Assembly (NCBI RefSeq): GCF_017581965.1 | Contig: NZ_JAGEVF010000003.1 | Location: forward strand, 62,001-126,000 | Direction: 5' to 3' | From: Winogradskyella pelagia | GTDB lineage: Bacteria; Bacteroidota; Bacteroidia; Flavobacteriales; Flavobacteriaceae | Length of the DNA stretch: 64,000 nt | Part shown: piece by piece, positions 19,827 through 30,062 of the stretch | How positions within the stretch are numbered: position 1 is the stretch's first letter | Layout: each line of letters opens with the position of its first letter | Translations under genes and position numbers: made by a program | Notes under the pieces: generated by a model | Database searches by the model: none | Told to the model about the DNA's origin: nothing | The model's input: the letters and a program-made list of their open reading frames with translations, nothing else

Positions 19827-20684
19827 ATGGAGGTTTTGGTATCACATATAGAATCTATAATCAATACCTCCATTATCAATTCTTCTCACCTATCTGGTGG
19901 TGATACAGCGTCTGTTCTAAAATTAGATACAGTATATAAATCTTATGTGCTAAAATACAGCCCTAGAACTATTGCCCAAGACATGTTTAAGGCAGAGGTT
20001 AATGGAATCCGATTAATAGCCAAAACAAATACCATCGCCACACCACTTGTTTTAGATTGTGGTACACAACAAGGAATGGCTTATATTTTAATGGAATATG
20101 TGGCTTCAAAACCTGCAAGCAAAAATGATTATGCAAAACTTGGAAGTCAACTCGCTAAACTGCATAATTACACTGGTGAGGATTATGGACTCGCTTCTGA
20201 TAATTTTATCGGAAGTCTATCACAGAAAAATAATTTTACCGACGATTGGATAGAATTTTATGGTACATATCGTCTCGAATTTCAGCTTAAGATGGCCTAT
20301 AACAATAGACTATTGAAAGCCTCCGAAATCCCCTCATCACTTAATATAAAATCAGTTCTTAAAATATTCTGTGACGATATTAAACCTTCATTACTTCATG
20401 GCGACCTGTGGAGTGGTAATTTTTTAATTTCTGAGGATAATACCCCTTATCTTATTGATCCTGCTGCTTATTACGGTCACTCAGAGGTGGATATTGCAAT
20501 GAGCAAGCTTTTTGGTGGCTTTAATAGTAGTTTTTACGAGAGCTACCACGAACACTATCCGGTCACTAAGTTTTTCAATGAACGTATAGACGTTTATCAA
20601 TTGTATTATTTGCTAGTACACTTAAATCTGTTTGGCAGCTCGTATTACGGGGCTGTTAAACGAATACTAAGGGCCTATTTTTAA
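19827..20684 (+). CDS. Fructosamine kinase / aminoglycoside phosphotransferase-fold protein
   Basis: This 285-residue cytosolic kinase has the catalytic loop LLHGDLWSGNFLI near residue 193 and the metal-binding segment YLIDPAAYYGHSEVDIAMSKLFGGF near residue 210 (Asp and His-rich). These are diagnostic of the fructosamine kinase family, which phosphorylates protein-bound or free ketosamines so that they break down. The N-terminal lobe has SGGDTASVLKLDTVYKSYVLKYS with the ATP lysine. It begins 10 bases after the nuclease stop. The family in bacteria includes ribulosamine/erythrulosamine kinases, so the exact sugar is open. Confidence 0.85.
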   Translation: MEVLVSHIESIINTSIINSSHLSGGDTASVLKLDTVYKSYVLKYSPRTIAQDMFKAEVNGIRLIAKTNTIATPLVLDCGTQQGMAYILMEYVASKPASKNDYAKLGSQLAKLHNYTGEDYGLASDNFIGSLSQKNNFTDDWIEFYGTYRLEFQLKMAYNNRLLKASEIPSSLNIKSVLKIFCDDIKPSLLHGDLWSGNFLISEDNTPYLIDPAAYYGHSEVDIAMSKLFGGFNSSFYESYHEHYPVTKFFNERIDVYQLYYLLVHLNLFGSSYYGAVKRILRAYF

Positions 20685-20752
20685 TGTCAATTATTGGTGG
20701 ATAACTTCAGTTGTTCCTTCGCATTATAAAATGAATATCCCATAAAAAAGCG

Positions 20753-20760
20753 TAAATTTG
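20753..20760 (+). promoter_or_regulatory. -7 promoter element of purL
   Basis: TAAATTTG is an exact -7 match, 33 bases upstream of the purL ATG. It forms the loop of a short inverted repeat (AAAGCG at 20747-20752, CGCTTT at 20761-20766), which might instead act as a weak terminator for the fructosamine kinase-like gene. Confidence 0.5.
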
Positions 20761-20792
20761 CGCTTTATTAATCGCATCAATTCCTGCATCTA

Positions 20793-23700
20793 ATGATTCA
20801 CTTCTTTGGAAACCAAAACAGCAAAGTTTTTGCTGTTCAAGCCACAAAAGAATTAAGTAACGAGACCATTTCAAAATTAACATGGTTATTTGGTGACCAA
20901 CCCAAATTAGAACAAGCATCTATCGATGCTTTTTTTGTTGGACCTCGAGCCGCTATGATTACACCTTGGAGTACCAATGCTGTTGAAATTACTCAAAATA
21001 TGGGTGTATCTGGCATTATTAGAATTGAGGAATTCTTATTTGTTGGCGAAGAGTACAATTCCTTTGACCCTATGATTTCGGAAAAATATAAGGGCCTAAA
21101 TCAGGATATTTTTGATATACATATTCAACCAGAACCCATCAAACCGATTGACGATATTGCAGCGTATAATAACCAAGAGGGACTAGCCTTAAGTAATGAG
21201 GAAGTCGCATATCTTAATGATGTCTCAGAACGCATTGGAAGGCCACTAACAGATTCTGAAGTATTCGGATTCTCTCAAGTCAACTCGGAGCACTGTCGAC
21301 ATAAAATTTTTAATGGCACTTTTATCATTGACGGACAGGAAATGCCGTCTTCATTATTCAAACTCATTAAGAAAACATCTCAAGAGCATCCAAACGATAT
21401 CGTATCTGCCTATAAAGATAATGTGGCCTTTATCAAAGGACCAGTTGTAGCGCAATTTGCACCAAGGCGTGCCGATATTCCAGATTATTACACAACCCAA
21501 GATTTTGAATCTGTAATTTCACTTAAAGCAGAAACACACAATTTCCCAACAACGGTAGAGCCGTTTAATGGAGCCGCTACAGGCTCTGGAGGCGAAATTA
21601 GAGACAGACTTGCAGGAGGAAAAGGATCCTTACCACTGGCTGGTACTGCGGTTTATATGACCTCGTACTCTAGACTTGAAGATAATCGTCCATGGGAAAA
21701 AGCCTTTCCAGAACGCAAGTGGTTATACCAGACCCCAATGGACATTCTTATTAAAGCCAGTAATGGTGCTTCCGATTTTGGTAATAAATTTGGGCAACCC
21801 CTTATTGCGGGATCTGTACTTACATTTGAACACGACGAGCAAAGCGATGTCACCCTGAGCGCAGTCGATGGGTCTCAACCTAGAAAACTAGGGTTTGATA
21901 AAGTCATAATGCTTGCGGGAGGCATTGGCTACGGAAAAGCGGAACAAGCACTTAAAGACACGCCGCAAAAAGGAGATAAAATTGTAATTCTTGGTGGTGA
22001 CAACTATCGTATTGGAATGGGTGGTGCCGCGGTATCTTCCGCAGATACTGGTGCCTTTGATTCTGGTATTGAATTAAATGCCGTACAACGGTCTAACCCC
22101 GAAATGCAAAAACGTGCTGCCAATGCTATTCGTGGAATGGTAGAAAGAGAAGAAAATCCAATTGTCTCTATTCACGATCATGGCGCCGGTGGACATTTAA
22201 ATTGTTTATCTGAATTGGTCGAAGATACAGGAGGACTTATAGATTTAGACAAGCTTCCCATCGGTGACCCTACTCTATCCGCAAAAGAGATTATAGGCAA
22301 TGAATCCCAGGAACGCATGGGATTAGTAATTTCTCAAGATAATTTAGAAACCTTACATAAAATTGCCGATAGAGAACGCTCTCCAATTTACGATGTTGGA
22401 GATGTTACAGGAGACTATCGTTTCACATTTAAATCTAAATCAAAAGGTGATGCTCCAATGGACTTGGCATTATCCGATATGTTTGGTAGCTCTCCAAAAA
22501 CTATAATGACGGACAGCACTGTGGATAAGCACTATGCTGATGTATCTTACAATAGAGATAATTTTTATGATTACTTAGATGCTGTTCTTCAGTTAGAAGC
22601 CGTAGCTTGTAAAGATTGGCTCGTTAATAAAGTAGATCGCTGTGTTGGTGGTCGTGTAGCCAAGCAACAATGCGCTGGCCCATTGCAATTGCCGCTAAAT
22701 AATGTGGGTATTATGGCACTAGATTTTAAAGGTAAAGAAGGTGTGGCAACTTCGATAGGCCACTCCCCTATTTCAGGTCTTATTGACCCAGTTGCTGGGA
22801 GTCGTAATTCTATTACCGAAGCCTTAACCAACATGATTTGGGCACCATTAAAAGACGGGTTAAAAAGTGTATCCCTTTCTGCTAACTGGATGTGGCCTTG
22901 TAAGAATGAAGGCGAAGATGCGCGGCTATATGAAGCCGTTAAAGCCGTCTCTGATTTTGCTATTGATTTGGGCATCAACGTACCTACCGGAAAGGATTCC
23001 CTTTCCATGAAACAAAAGTATCCGGATGGTGATGTCATTGCGCCTGGAACAGTAATTATTTCTGCAGGTGCTAATTGTAATGATATTACAAAAGTGGTTG
23101 AACCTGTTTTTAAGCACAATAAAGGTTCTATTTATTACATAAATATTTCACAAGACAATTTTGAACTGGGTGGAAGTTCTTTTGCTCAAATCATTAATAA
23201 AATTGGTCATAAAGCACCCAATGTAAAAAGTGCAGATTATGTAAAGCTTGTCTTTAATACCATTCAGGATTTAATAAAAAATGATAAGATAGTAGCTGGG
23301 CACGATGTAGCTTCTGGTGGTTTAATTACCACACTCCTCGAAATGTGTTTTGCCGACACAAATCTTGGTGCGGAATTAGATGTAACAGACTTAGGCGAAA
23401 AAGACGCATTTAAATTGCTTTTTGCTGAAAATACCGGAATTGTAATTCAGTCCGTTGATGATTCTATAGAAAGCGACTTATCAACTGCTGGAATTGACTT
23501 TAATATAATAGGAAAAGTCAATGCCTCTGATGTACTTGGAATTATAAATGGTAGCGAAATATTTACAATGACCATCTCTCGACTAAGAGATATGTGGTAC
23601 AAAACCTCTTTCCTACTCGATCAAAAACAAACAGCTAATAATTTAGCAGAAGACCGTTATAACAATTATAAAAACCAACCTCTTAACTACATCTTTCCAA

Positions 23701-24491
23701 AACATTTTACAGGTAAATTACCCCAAATAGATAAAACAAATAAACGACCAAAGGCTGCCATTCTGCGGGAAAAAGGAAGTAATTCCGAACGTGAAATGGC
23801 AAATGCCATGTACTTGGCTGGGTTTGATGTCAAGGACGTACATATGACAGATTTAATCTCTGGCCGCGAAACCTTAGAGGATATTCAGTTTTTAGGTGCT
23901 GTAGGTGGCTTCAGTAATTCAGATGTTTTAGGTTCTGCAAAAGGTTGGGCCGGTGCTATTAAGTACAATGAAAAAGCAAATACGGCTATTCAAAATTTCT
24001 TTAAAAGAGAAGATACACTTTCTGTAGGCATCTGTAATGGTTGTCAATTGTTTATGGAATTGGATGAAATTAATCCAGAGCATGAGCAACATGGTAAAAT
24101 GGTTCATAATGATTCTCATAAACATGAGAGCAGCTTCACCTCTGTTAAAATTCAAGAGAACAATTCGATTATGCTCTCTAGCCTTACCGGAACAACATTA
24201 GGGGTTTGGATTTCGCATGGTGAAGGCAAATTTAGCTTACCATACACTGAAGACAAATACCATATCGTCGCTAAATATGGCTATGAAGGGTATCCGGCCA
24301 ATCCCAATGGTTCTGATTTTAATACAGCCATGCTATGTGATAAAACTGGACGCCATTTGGTGACCATGCCACATATTGAGCGTTCTACATTTCAATGGAA
24401 CTGGGCACACTATCCAGAAGGACGTAAAGATGAGGTATCACCTTGGCTGGAAGCGTTTGTAAATGCTAGGAAATGGGTTGAGAAACACTAA
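20793..24491 (+). CDS. purL: Phosphoribosylformylglycinamidine synthase, large single-chain form
   Basis: This 1232-residue enzyme catalyses the fourth step of purine synthesis, turning FGAR, glutamine and ATP into FGAM. Its size and layout match the single-chain form: an N-terminal PurS-like domain, two AIR-synthase-like halves (with SQVNSEHCRHKIFNGTF near residue 162 and AETHNFPTTVEPFNGAATG near residue 248), and a C-terminal class I glutaminase. The glutaminase has the nucleophile in GICNGCQLFMEL and the His/Glu pair near HGEGKFSLP and FQWNWAH. All catalytic parts are intact. It stands alone rather than in a pur operon. Confidence 0.97.
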   Translation: MIHFFGNQNSKVFAVQATKELSNETISKLTWLFGDQPKLEQASIDAFFVGPRAAMITPWSTNAVEITQNMGVSGIIRIEEFLFVGEEYNSFDPMISEKYKGLNQDIFDIHIQPEPIKPIDDIAAYNNQEGLALSNEEVAYLNDVSERIGRPLTDSEVFGFSQVNSEHCRHKIFNGTFIIDGQEMPSSLFKLIKKTSQEHPNDIVSAYKDNVAFIKGPVVAQFAPRRADIPDYYTTQDFESVISLKAETHNFPTTVEPFNGAATGSGGEIRDRLAGGKGSLPLAGTAVYMTSYSRLEDNRPWEKAFPERKWLYQTPMDILIKASNGASDFGNKFGQPLIAGSVLTFEHDEQSDVTLSAVDGSQPRKLGFDKVIMLAGGIGYGKAEQALKDTPQKGDKIVILGGDNYRIGMGGAAVSSADTGAFDSGIELNAVQRSNPEMQKRAANAIRGMVEREENPIVSIHDHGAGGHLNCLSELVEDTGGLIDLDKLPIGDPTLSAKEIIGNESQERMGLVISQDNLETLHKIADRERSPIYDVGDVTGDYRFTFKSKSKGDAPMDLALSDMFGSSPKTIMTDSTVDKHYADVSYNRDNFYDYLDAVLQLEAVACKDWLVNKVDRCVGGRVAKQQCAGPLQLPLNNVGIMALDFKGKEGVATSIGHSPISGLIDPVAGSRNSITEALTNMIWAPLKDGLKSVSLSANWMWPCKNEGEDARLYEAVKAVSDFAIDLGINVPTGKDSLSMKQKYPDGDVIAPGTVIISAGANCNDITKVVEPVFKHNKGSIYYINISQDNFELGGSSFAQIINKIGHKAPNVKSADYVKLVFNTIQDLIKNDKIVAGHDVASGGLITTLLEMCFADTNLGAELDVTDLGEKDAFKLLFAENTGIVIQSVDDSIESDLSTAGIDFNIIGKVNASDVLGIINGSEIFTMTISRLRDMWYKTSFLLDQKQTANNLAEDRYNNYKNQPLNYIFPKHFTGKLPQIDKTNKRPKAAILREKGSNSEREMANAMYLAGFDVKDVHMTDLISGRETLEDIQFLGAVGGFSNSDVLGSAKGWAGAIKYNEKANTAIQNFFKREDTLSVGICNGCQLFMELDEINPEHEQHGKMVHNDSHKHESSFTSVKIQENNSIMLSSLTGTTLGVWISHGEGKFSLPYTEDKYHIVAKYGYEGYPANPNGSDFNTAMLCDKTGRHLVTMPHIERSTFQWNWAHYPEGRKDEVSPWLEAFVNARKWVEKH

Positions 24492-24566
24492 ATTTTATTA
24501 AAAGTAGCTAAAAAAAGAGCTTTCTAGTAAAACAATAGATTCTAGATATCTACATCAAATAAGAAA

Positions 24567-25472
24567 CTAGTCTATTAGCTCATAAACGGCAATTACGCCC
24601 CCTGTATAAAGCTGAACACCATCGTTTTCGCTTACATATTCGTTACCTCCAAAAAAGTTATTAAAACCAAGAACCCTCTCAAATGGTATGTCCCATTCAA
24701 TGATTGTGTTATCATTTGATAAGATTCCAGAATAATAATATTCACCAAAAAAGCTTAAATCAATGGTACTATCTTCTAAATCATAAGTAAGCGCGCCACC
24801 ATCCGGGTCAACACATATTTGTTGTTGCACATTCCCAAGCACTTCGAGACCCGTCGAACGATATGTAGGGTCAAAAACTGTATTATCTTCTCTAAAGTCA
24901 ATAATGTCCATTACACAAATGATAGATTCTTCCAATAAATCTGTTGAAAAAACACCATCATTATTCAAATCCAAAGGACTTTCAACAATATAGTTTATTA
25001 ACGCGTATTCTAATCCTTGTAATTCAAAGGTACTATCGTTATCGGTTATGGTAATATTGACCTGATTTGTGCCATCAATGATGACATTATCAGACGCGGA
25101 ACTGAGACTGAGAATTAAATTTTCAGTATCCTCATCTATATCGTCATCAACAATGGATAAGGAACTATCAAATGTACTCATGGTTGTGTAATCACCTGCG
25201 GGAATGGTAATTAAAACTGGCAAAGAATCTGATATATCATCGGCATCTGCAGTACCTTCCACCTTAGTAAGACTAATAATAGCATCTTCAGTTGTGATAC
25301 CACCAATAACGTCTAGGCTAATTGGTACTTCAGCATTTGTTCCATCTTCAGATGCAGTAAATGAATCCACAGAAAAAGATACAGTGATAGAATCATTATT
25401 TTCCGCAGGTTCATTTGAACAACCCATGAGTAGACTAAAAATGAATAGAATTCTGAAGTAAGTCACTTTCAT
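24567..25472 (-). CDS. Calx-beta-containing lipoprotein of unknown function
   Basis: This is a 301-residue lipoprotein with lipobox LLMGC (Cys18). Residues about 27-150 form a Calx-beta-like domain: VSFSVDSFTASEDGTNAEVP at the start, the acidic turn SIVDDDIDEDTENLILSLS, and the end INITITDNDS. Such domains bind calcium through acidic turns. The second half (about 152-301) begins with a DLNNDGVFSTDLL calcium-loop-like stretch and a beta-rich fold that may be lipocalin-like. It is convergent with purL and divergent from the D-threonine aldolase-like gene. The function is unknown. Confidence 0.7.
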   Translation of the reverse strand: MKVTYFRILFIFSLLMGCSNEPAENNDSITVSFSVDSFTASEDGTNAEVPISLDVIGGITTEDAIISLTKVEGTADADDISDSLPVLITIPAGDYTTMSTFDSSLSIVDDDIDEDTENLILSLSSASDNVIIDGTNQVNITITDNDSTFELQGLEYALINYIVESPLDLNNDGVFSTDLLEESIICVMDIIDFREDNTVFDPTYRSTGLEVLGNVQQQICVDPDGGALTYDLEDSTIDLSFFGEYYYSGILSNDNTIIEWDIPFERVLGFNNFFGGNEYVSENDGVQLYTGGVIAVYELID

Positions 25473-25641
25473 AAATAAAAATATTGTGCTTAATTGTGCA
25501 TAATAGATGGAAACACCTATTAATGGTTGCGTTGATTGTTCTAAAGATATTGATTTTTAAAAGTTCTTACTAATTTAAATGATGAATTTAAATTTCATAC
25601 TTTCTTTGGACCGCATATTTTGTGTCTAAAAAATAAACTAA

Positions 25642-26757
25642 ATGAAAACTGTATTACAAGAATTTAAAGCCATAACAAAACCAACTTTACTCTTAGATAA
25701 AACAAAATGCTTAGCCAATATTGAAAGAATGGTGTCTAAAGCCAAAAGACACCAATTGCAATTTAGGCCACATTTTAAAACCCATCAGTCGCTAGAAATC
25801 GGTGAGTGGTTTAAAGCCTATGGGGTTGATAAGATTGCTGTTTCCTCTCTGAGCATGGCTGACTATTTCTCAAAAGAATGGAATGATATCACTGTAGCCT
25901 TCCCCACTAATATACTTGAAATTGAGACTATTAATAGACTGGCATCGCAAATCACACTTAATTTAACTATTGAAAATACCGAAAGCCTTAACTACTTAAA
26001 AACGCATCTTAGGCATAAGGTCAATGTATTTGTTCAAATCGATGTGGGTTATGGTAGAACAGGCATAAGCACTGAAAACACTGCATATATCGATAGTATT
26101 CTCACCATAGTTGACAGCTGTCCTCTTATGGAGTTTATCGGTTTCTTGACGCATTCTGGCCACACTTATTCATGCAAAACAAAAAGCTGTATTGAGAACA
26201 TTCAAAATCAAAGTTTAAAGCTCATTAATAATCTCCAAAATAAGTACAGTAACAGGTATCGCAATTTAATAATATCCCTTGGTGACACTCCGAGTTGCAG
26301 TATCTCAGAAGAGTTTTATGGGGTTGATGAAATACGCCCTGGAAATTTTGTGTTCTATGATTTAATGCAGCAGCAAATTGGATCTAATGCCATCGAAGAT
26401 ATTGCAGTCGCCATGGCTTGTCCCGTCGTAGCGAAGCATAAAAATCGTTCTGAAATAGTCATTTATGGTGGTGGTATTCATTTTTCAAAGGATAGATTAA
26501 TTGAAAATGGAACTACTATCTACGGAAAAGTTGTGGAAAGAACGAAAACGGGTTGGGGTAAAGTTCTGGCAAATACCTTTGTTAAAAGTTTATCGCAAGA
26601 GCATGGTATTGTAAAAGTTCCTCCAATAGATTTCGATAAGTATACAATTGGTGATGTCATCATAATTCTCCCCGTACATTCATGCATGACCGTTGATGTA
26701 ATGAAAAGTTATCTGACTACGGAAGGAGAACAAATTTCGACACTTTTTACCTTGTAG
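25642..26757 (+). CDS. D-threonine aldolase-like PLP-dependent enzyme (alanine racemase fold)
   Basis: This 371-residue enzyme is of fold type III. The PLP lysine is expected in FRPHFKTHQSLEIG near residue 48. The barrel shows VFVQIDVGYGRTGIS near residue 130 and SLGDTPSC near residue 213. The C-terminal metal site is suggested by LPVHSCMTVDVM near residue 345, as in D-threonine aldolase and D-serine dehydratase families. It would cleave or deaminate a D-beta-hydroxy amino acid. It lies 30 bases upstream of sdhA on the same strand, where Bacteroidota usually have a cytochrome b subunit. Confidence 0.82.
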   Translation: MKTVLQEFKAITKPTLLLDKTKCLANIERMVSKAKRHQLQFRPHFKTHQSLEIGEWFKAYGVDKIAVSSLSMADYFSKEWNDITVAFPTNILEIETINRLASQITLNLTIENTESLNYLKTHLRHKVNVFVQIDVGYGRTGISTENTAYIDSILTIVDSCPLMEFIGFLTHSGHTYSCKTKSCIENIQNQSLKLINNLQNKYSNRYRNLIISLGDTPSCSISEEFYGVDEIRPGNFVFYDLMQQQIGSNAIEDIAVAMACPVVAKHKNRSEIVIYGGGIHFSKDRLIENGTTIYGKVVERTKTGWGKVLANTFVKSLSQEHGIVKVPPIDFDKYTIGDVIIILPVHSCMTVDVMKSYLTTEGEQISTLFTL

Positions 26758-26787
26758 AAAACTAGTTTTTCTTTTATCTTAGGAGTG

Positions 26788-28704
26788 ATGAAAAGTCAAT
26801 TAGACCCTAAGGTACCAGTAGGCCCAATAGAAAAGAAGTGGCAAAACTACCAGTTGAAATCACAGCTGATAAACCCTGCGAACAAAAAGAAACTCAATGT
26901 TATTGTTGTGGGCTCAGGCCTTAGTGGTGCTGGAGCCGCTGCAACCTTAGCAGAATTAGGTTACGACGTTAAATGTTTTTGCTATCAAGATTCCGCACGT
27001 CGTGCCCATTCCGTTGCTGCTCAAGGTGGTATTAATGCGGCTAAAAACTATCAGCACGATGGCGACAGCGTATATAGAATGTTTTATGATACCTTAAAAG
27101 GAGGTGACTTTCGGTCCCGTGAGGCCAATACCTATCGTCTGGCCGAACTATCTGCACCTTTAATTGATCATTTTGTGCAACAAGGTGTTCCTTTCGCAAG
27201 AGAATATGGTGGTACTTTAGTGAACCGAAGTTTTGGTGGCGTGCAAGTACAGCGTACCTTTTATGCAAGAGGTCAAACGGGACAGCAATTATTATTGGCA
27301 GCCTATTCCCAACTGTATAAAATGATTCATGCCAAAAAGGTTACGATGTATCCACGCAGTGAAATGATGGATTTAGTCGTCATCGATGGCAAAGCTAAAG
27401 GTATCATTGTTCGGAATTTGGTTACGGGAAAACTAGAACGCTATGCCGCTGATGCGGTAATTTTAGCCACTGGTGGCTATTCAAGGGTATTCCGCCTATC
27501 TACTCTAGCCATAGGATGTAATGGCAGTGCTATTTGGAAAGCACATAAAAAAGGTGCTTTTTTTGCGGCACCAAGTTTTACCCAAATTCATCCTACTGCA
27601 TTACCACAATCTAGTGAGGCGCAGTCTAAATTGACCTTGATGTCGGAATCCCTTAGAAATGATGGCCGTATTTGGGTACCAAAACAAAAAAATGATACCA
27701 GAGTGCCTAAAGATATTCCAGAAGAGGAACGCGACTATTACCTAGAACGCCGTTATCCGAGTTTTGGAAACTTAGCACCTCGTGATATTGCTTCAAGAGC
27801 TGCTAAGGAACGTATAGATGCTGGCTATGGCATTGGGCGATTAAAAAATGCCGTGTATCTAGATTTTAAGCATGCCATTGAAAAGTTTGGGCTTGACATT
27901 ATCAAAGATCGCTATGGCAACTTATTTAATATGTATAAAAAAATCACGGGTATTGATGCATACAAAACACCAATGCTTATTTCACCTGCAGCACATTTCT
28001 CTATGGGCGGCCTTTGGGTGGATTATGAATTAATGACCACAATTCCTGGACTTTATGCCGTTGGTGAATGTAATTTTTCAGACCATGGTGCCAACCGTTT
28101 AGGCGCTAACTCCTTGCTTCAGGCAAGTGTAGATGGTTATTTTATTCTGCCTAATACCATAAACAATTACTTAGCTGATGAAATAAAGTCAGAGCAGCCC
28201 ACGACAGAGCACCAAGAATTTGAAAACACTGAACACGAAGTGCAAAAGCATGTCGATAAAATTCTGTCCATAAATGGAACCCAAACAGTAGACCATTTCC
28301 ATAGGGAACTGGGAAAAATTATGTGGCAGGAATGCGCTATGAGCAGAAATAAAAAAGGGCTTAAAAAAGCAATAACACAAATAAAACAGCTTAATAAAGA
28401 CTTCTGGACCGATGTCAAAGTAACAGGCAACCAAAACGAAATGAATACCGAATTGGAAAAGGCCTATCGACTAGCAGATTTCATAGAATTAGGAATTTTA
28501 ATGTGTGAAGATGCACTTGAACGTGAAGAATCCTGTGGTGCACATTTCAGGGAAGAATACCAAACAAAAGATGGTGAGGCTTTACGCATGGATGAAGACT
28601 ATTCCTATGTTTCAGCTTGGGAATATCAAGATGGTGATTTCAAACTGCACAAAGAACAATTAGAATTTGAGTTTGTTCAACCTACGGTAAGAAGCTACAA
28701 ATAA
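26788..28704 (+). CDS. sdhA: Succinate dehydrogenase/fumarate reductase flavoprotein subunit
   Basis: This 638-residue catalytic subunit of complex II interconverts succinate and fumarate. The FAD-binding glycine motif [19 protein letters not shown] lies near residue 40. The [14 protein letters not shown] segment carries the histidine expected to hold FAD covalently. The active-site region has [10 protein letters not shown], and the C-terminal part has [12 protein letters not shown]. The frame allows a GTG three bases earlier (26785); I use the ATG at 26788. Length fits the long-type (B/Wolinella-like) Bacteroidota enzymes. Direction of reaction cannot be settled from sequence. SdhB follows after 9 bases. 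Confidence 0.93.
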   Translation: MKSQLDPKVPVGPIEKKWQNYQLKSQLINPANKKKLNVIVVGSGLSGAGAAATLAELGYDVKCFCYQDSARRAHSVAAQGGINAAKNYQHDGDSVYRMFYDTLKGGDFRSREANTYRLAELSAPLIDHFVQQGVPFAREYGGTLVNRSFGGVQVQRTFYARGQTGQQLLLAAYSQLYKMIHAKKVTMYPRSEMMDLVVIDGKAKGIIVRNLVTGKLERYAADAVILATGGYSRVFRLSTLAIGCNGSAIWKAHKKGAFFAAPSFTQIHPTALPQSSEAQSKLTLMSESLRNDGRIWVPKQKNDTRVPKDIPEEERDYYLERRYPSFGNLAPRDIASRAAKERIDAGYGIGRLKNAVYLDFKHAIEKFGLDIIKDRYGNLFNMYKKITGIDAYKTPMLISPAAHFSMGGLWVDYELMTTIPGLYAVGECNFSDHGANRLGANSLLQASVDGYFILPNTINNYLADEIKSEQPTTEHQEFENTEHEVQKHVDKILSINGTQTVDHFHRELGKIMWQECAMSRNKKGLKKAITQIKQLNKDFWTDVKVTGNQNEMNTELEKAYRLADFIELGILMCEDALEREESCGAHFREEYQTKDGEALRMDEDYSYVSAWEYQDGDFKLHKEQLEFEFVQPTVRSYK

Positions 28705-28713
28705 TCTTAAAAA

Positions 28714-29457
28714 ATGAAGGTAACCTTTAAAATATGGCGACAGGAAAATCCCAATACCAAAGGGGAATTTAAATCCTATGTGGTTGATGGTTTAACCGAC
28801 GATATGTCATTTCTGGAAGCGCTTGACCATTTGAATGAGGAATTGGTATTACAGGACGAAAAAGTTATTGCCTACGAATACGACTGCCGCGAGGGCATTT
28901 GCGGGCAATGTGGTGTTTTTATCAACGGAAGAGCACATGGGCCACATCCTAATATGACGACCTGCCAGTTGCATATGCGTAGTTTTGAAAATGGTGAAAC
29001 CATAACTGTTGAACCCTGGCGCGCAAAAGCATTTCCGATTATTAAAGATTTGGTCGTTGACCGCTCTGCTTTTGACCGTATTATTGAATCTGGTGCTTAC
29101 ATTAGCTCCAAAACAGGTACGGCACCAGAGGCCAATGCCATTCCCATTCCCAAAGCTATTGCAGATAAGGCTATGGATGCTGCAGCATGCATTGGTTGTG
29201 GTGCTTGCGTTGCCACCTGCAAGAACGCCTCAGCAGCTTTGTTTACTTCAGCGAAAATTAATCATTTAAATAGCCTGCCACAAGGCAAGGCCGAAGCCTC
29301 AGAACGATTGGAACACATGACGTATCAAATGGATATCGAAGGCTTTGGCAATTGCACTAACACTGGTACTTGCGAAGTAGAATGTCCTGAAGGGATTTCC
29401 ATTAAGAATATTGCTGAAATGAATTCCGCTTGGATGAAACAGAAATTGTTAGGATAA
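28714..29457 (+). CDS. sdhB: Succinate dehydrogenase/fumarate reductase iron-sulfur subunit
   Basis: This 247-residue subunit carries electrons between the flavin and the quinone site. Three cluster motifs are present: a plant-ferredoxin-like [2Fe-2S] site [15 protein letters not shown] near residue 58 with a later Cys in TTCQLH, then [13 protein letters not shown] near residue 154, and [16 protein letters not shown] near residue 213. These provide the ligands for the remaining two clusters. It is intact and ends convergently with the V-type ATPase K gene. No cytochrome b/SdhC gene lies upstream or downstream in this window. Confidence 0.93.
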   Translation: MKVTFKIWRQENPNTKGEFKSYVVDGLTDDMSFLEALDHLNEELVLQDEKVIAYEYDCREGICGQCGVFINGRAHGPHPNMTTCQLHMRSFENGETITVEPWRAKAFPIIKDLVVDRSAFDRIIESGAYISSKTGTAPEANAIPIPKAIADKAMDAAACIGCGACVATCKNASAALFTSAKINHLNSLPQGKAEASERLEHMTYQMDIEGFGNCTNTGTCEVECPEGISIKNIAEMNSAWMKQKLLG

Positions 29458-29525
29458 TCCATCACATTTGACTAAAGAAACTAAAGCCTCTACTCCACCC
29501 CAACTGACCTAATAAAATAATTGAC

Positions 29526-29996
29526 TTAGCCTGGTAATCCAGTCATCGTAAATATCATAACAAACAATGCAACAGTTTCAACAACACCGATTATCATGAT
29601 ATACTTAGCTGTATCATTAGCTCCAGCAGCAATTGCATCACAAGCTCTGGCACCAGCTTTTCCTTGAAAAATCGCTGAGCCAGCCATTGCAGCACCTGCA
29701 AACAAGCCAATAATAATTTGCCACGCGTAGGAGTCAGGATTTAAATTGGCATCGGCAATGGCATTTTTGAGGATCATACCATAAATAACCTGAGATAAAG
29801 GTGCACCAACGAAAATCAGCAAAGCCGTTGCCGCCTTTTGGCCGTTAGTAATCATCTTTTTCCAAGCTCCAATAGCAGCCATACCGGCAATACCAGTACC
29901 AATAGCTGAGCCAATAGCAGCAATACTCAATGACATACCCATATCGCCTAGACCTTCAACAGAGGTTTGTATAAGTGTGAAAATTCCCATAATCAT
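29526..29996 (-). CDS. ntpK: V/A-type ATPase subunit K (membrane rotor c-subunit)
   Basis: This 156-residue rotor protein has four transmembrane helices in two hairpins. The second hairpin holds the ion-carrying glutamate E140 (VVETVALF). The first hairpin has no carboxylate but has S68-Q69 in PLSQVIYG, and the third helix ends in FQGK with Q111. This set corresponds to Thr64, Gln65, Gln110 and Glu139 of the Na+-binding NtpK ring of Enterococcus hirae, so Na+ coupling is likely by analogy. It is the last gene of the ATPase operon. Confidence 0.92.
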   Translation of the reverse strand: MIMGIFTLIQTSVEGLGDMGMSLSIAAIGSAIGTGIAGMAAIGAWKKMITNGQKAATALLIFVGAPLSQVIYGMILKNAIADANLNPDSYAWQIIIGLFAGAAMAGSAIFQGKAGARACDAIAAGANDTAKYIMIIGVVETVALFVMIFTMTGLPG

Positions 29997-30062
29997 ATTT
30001 TAAAATGTTCTTATTTAATTAGTAATTCGATATTATATCAAGTTCTTGTTTTTGTGTTTTTA

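Noticed and set aside
22589..23119. 176-codon open frame on the minus strand inside purL
   Set aside because: It lies wholly within the well-conserved purL coding sequence on the other strand, has no family likeness, and is matched by many similar antisense frames in this A+T-rich DNA. The same applies to the antisense frames at 3982-4449, 6373-6777, 7771-8127, 16917-17318, 51917-52261 and 58165-58581.
24492..24566. Terminator between convergent purL and the Calx-beta lipoprotein gene
   Set aside because: Only short stems (AGCT/AGCT, CTAGT/ACTAG) can be formed and no proper T-run follows them. I do not list a terminator.
25473..25641. FNR-like box upstream of the D-threonine aldolase-sdhAB genes
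   Set aside because: Candidates such as TTGAT-TGTT-CTAAA and TGATGAATTTAA lack the second half-site, so the sdh genes cannot be placed in the FNR-like regulon from sequence alone.
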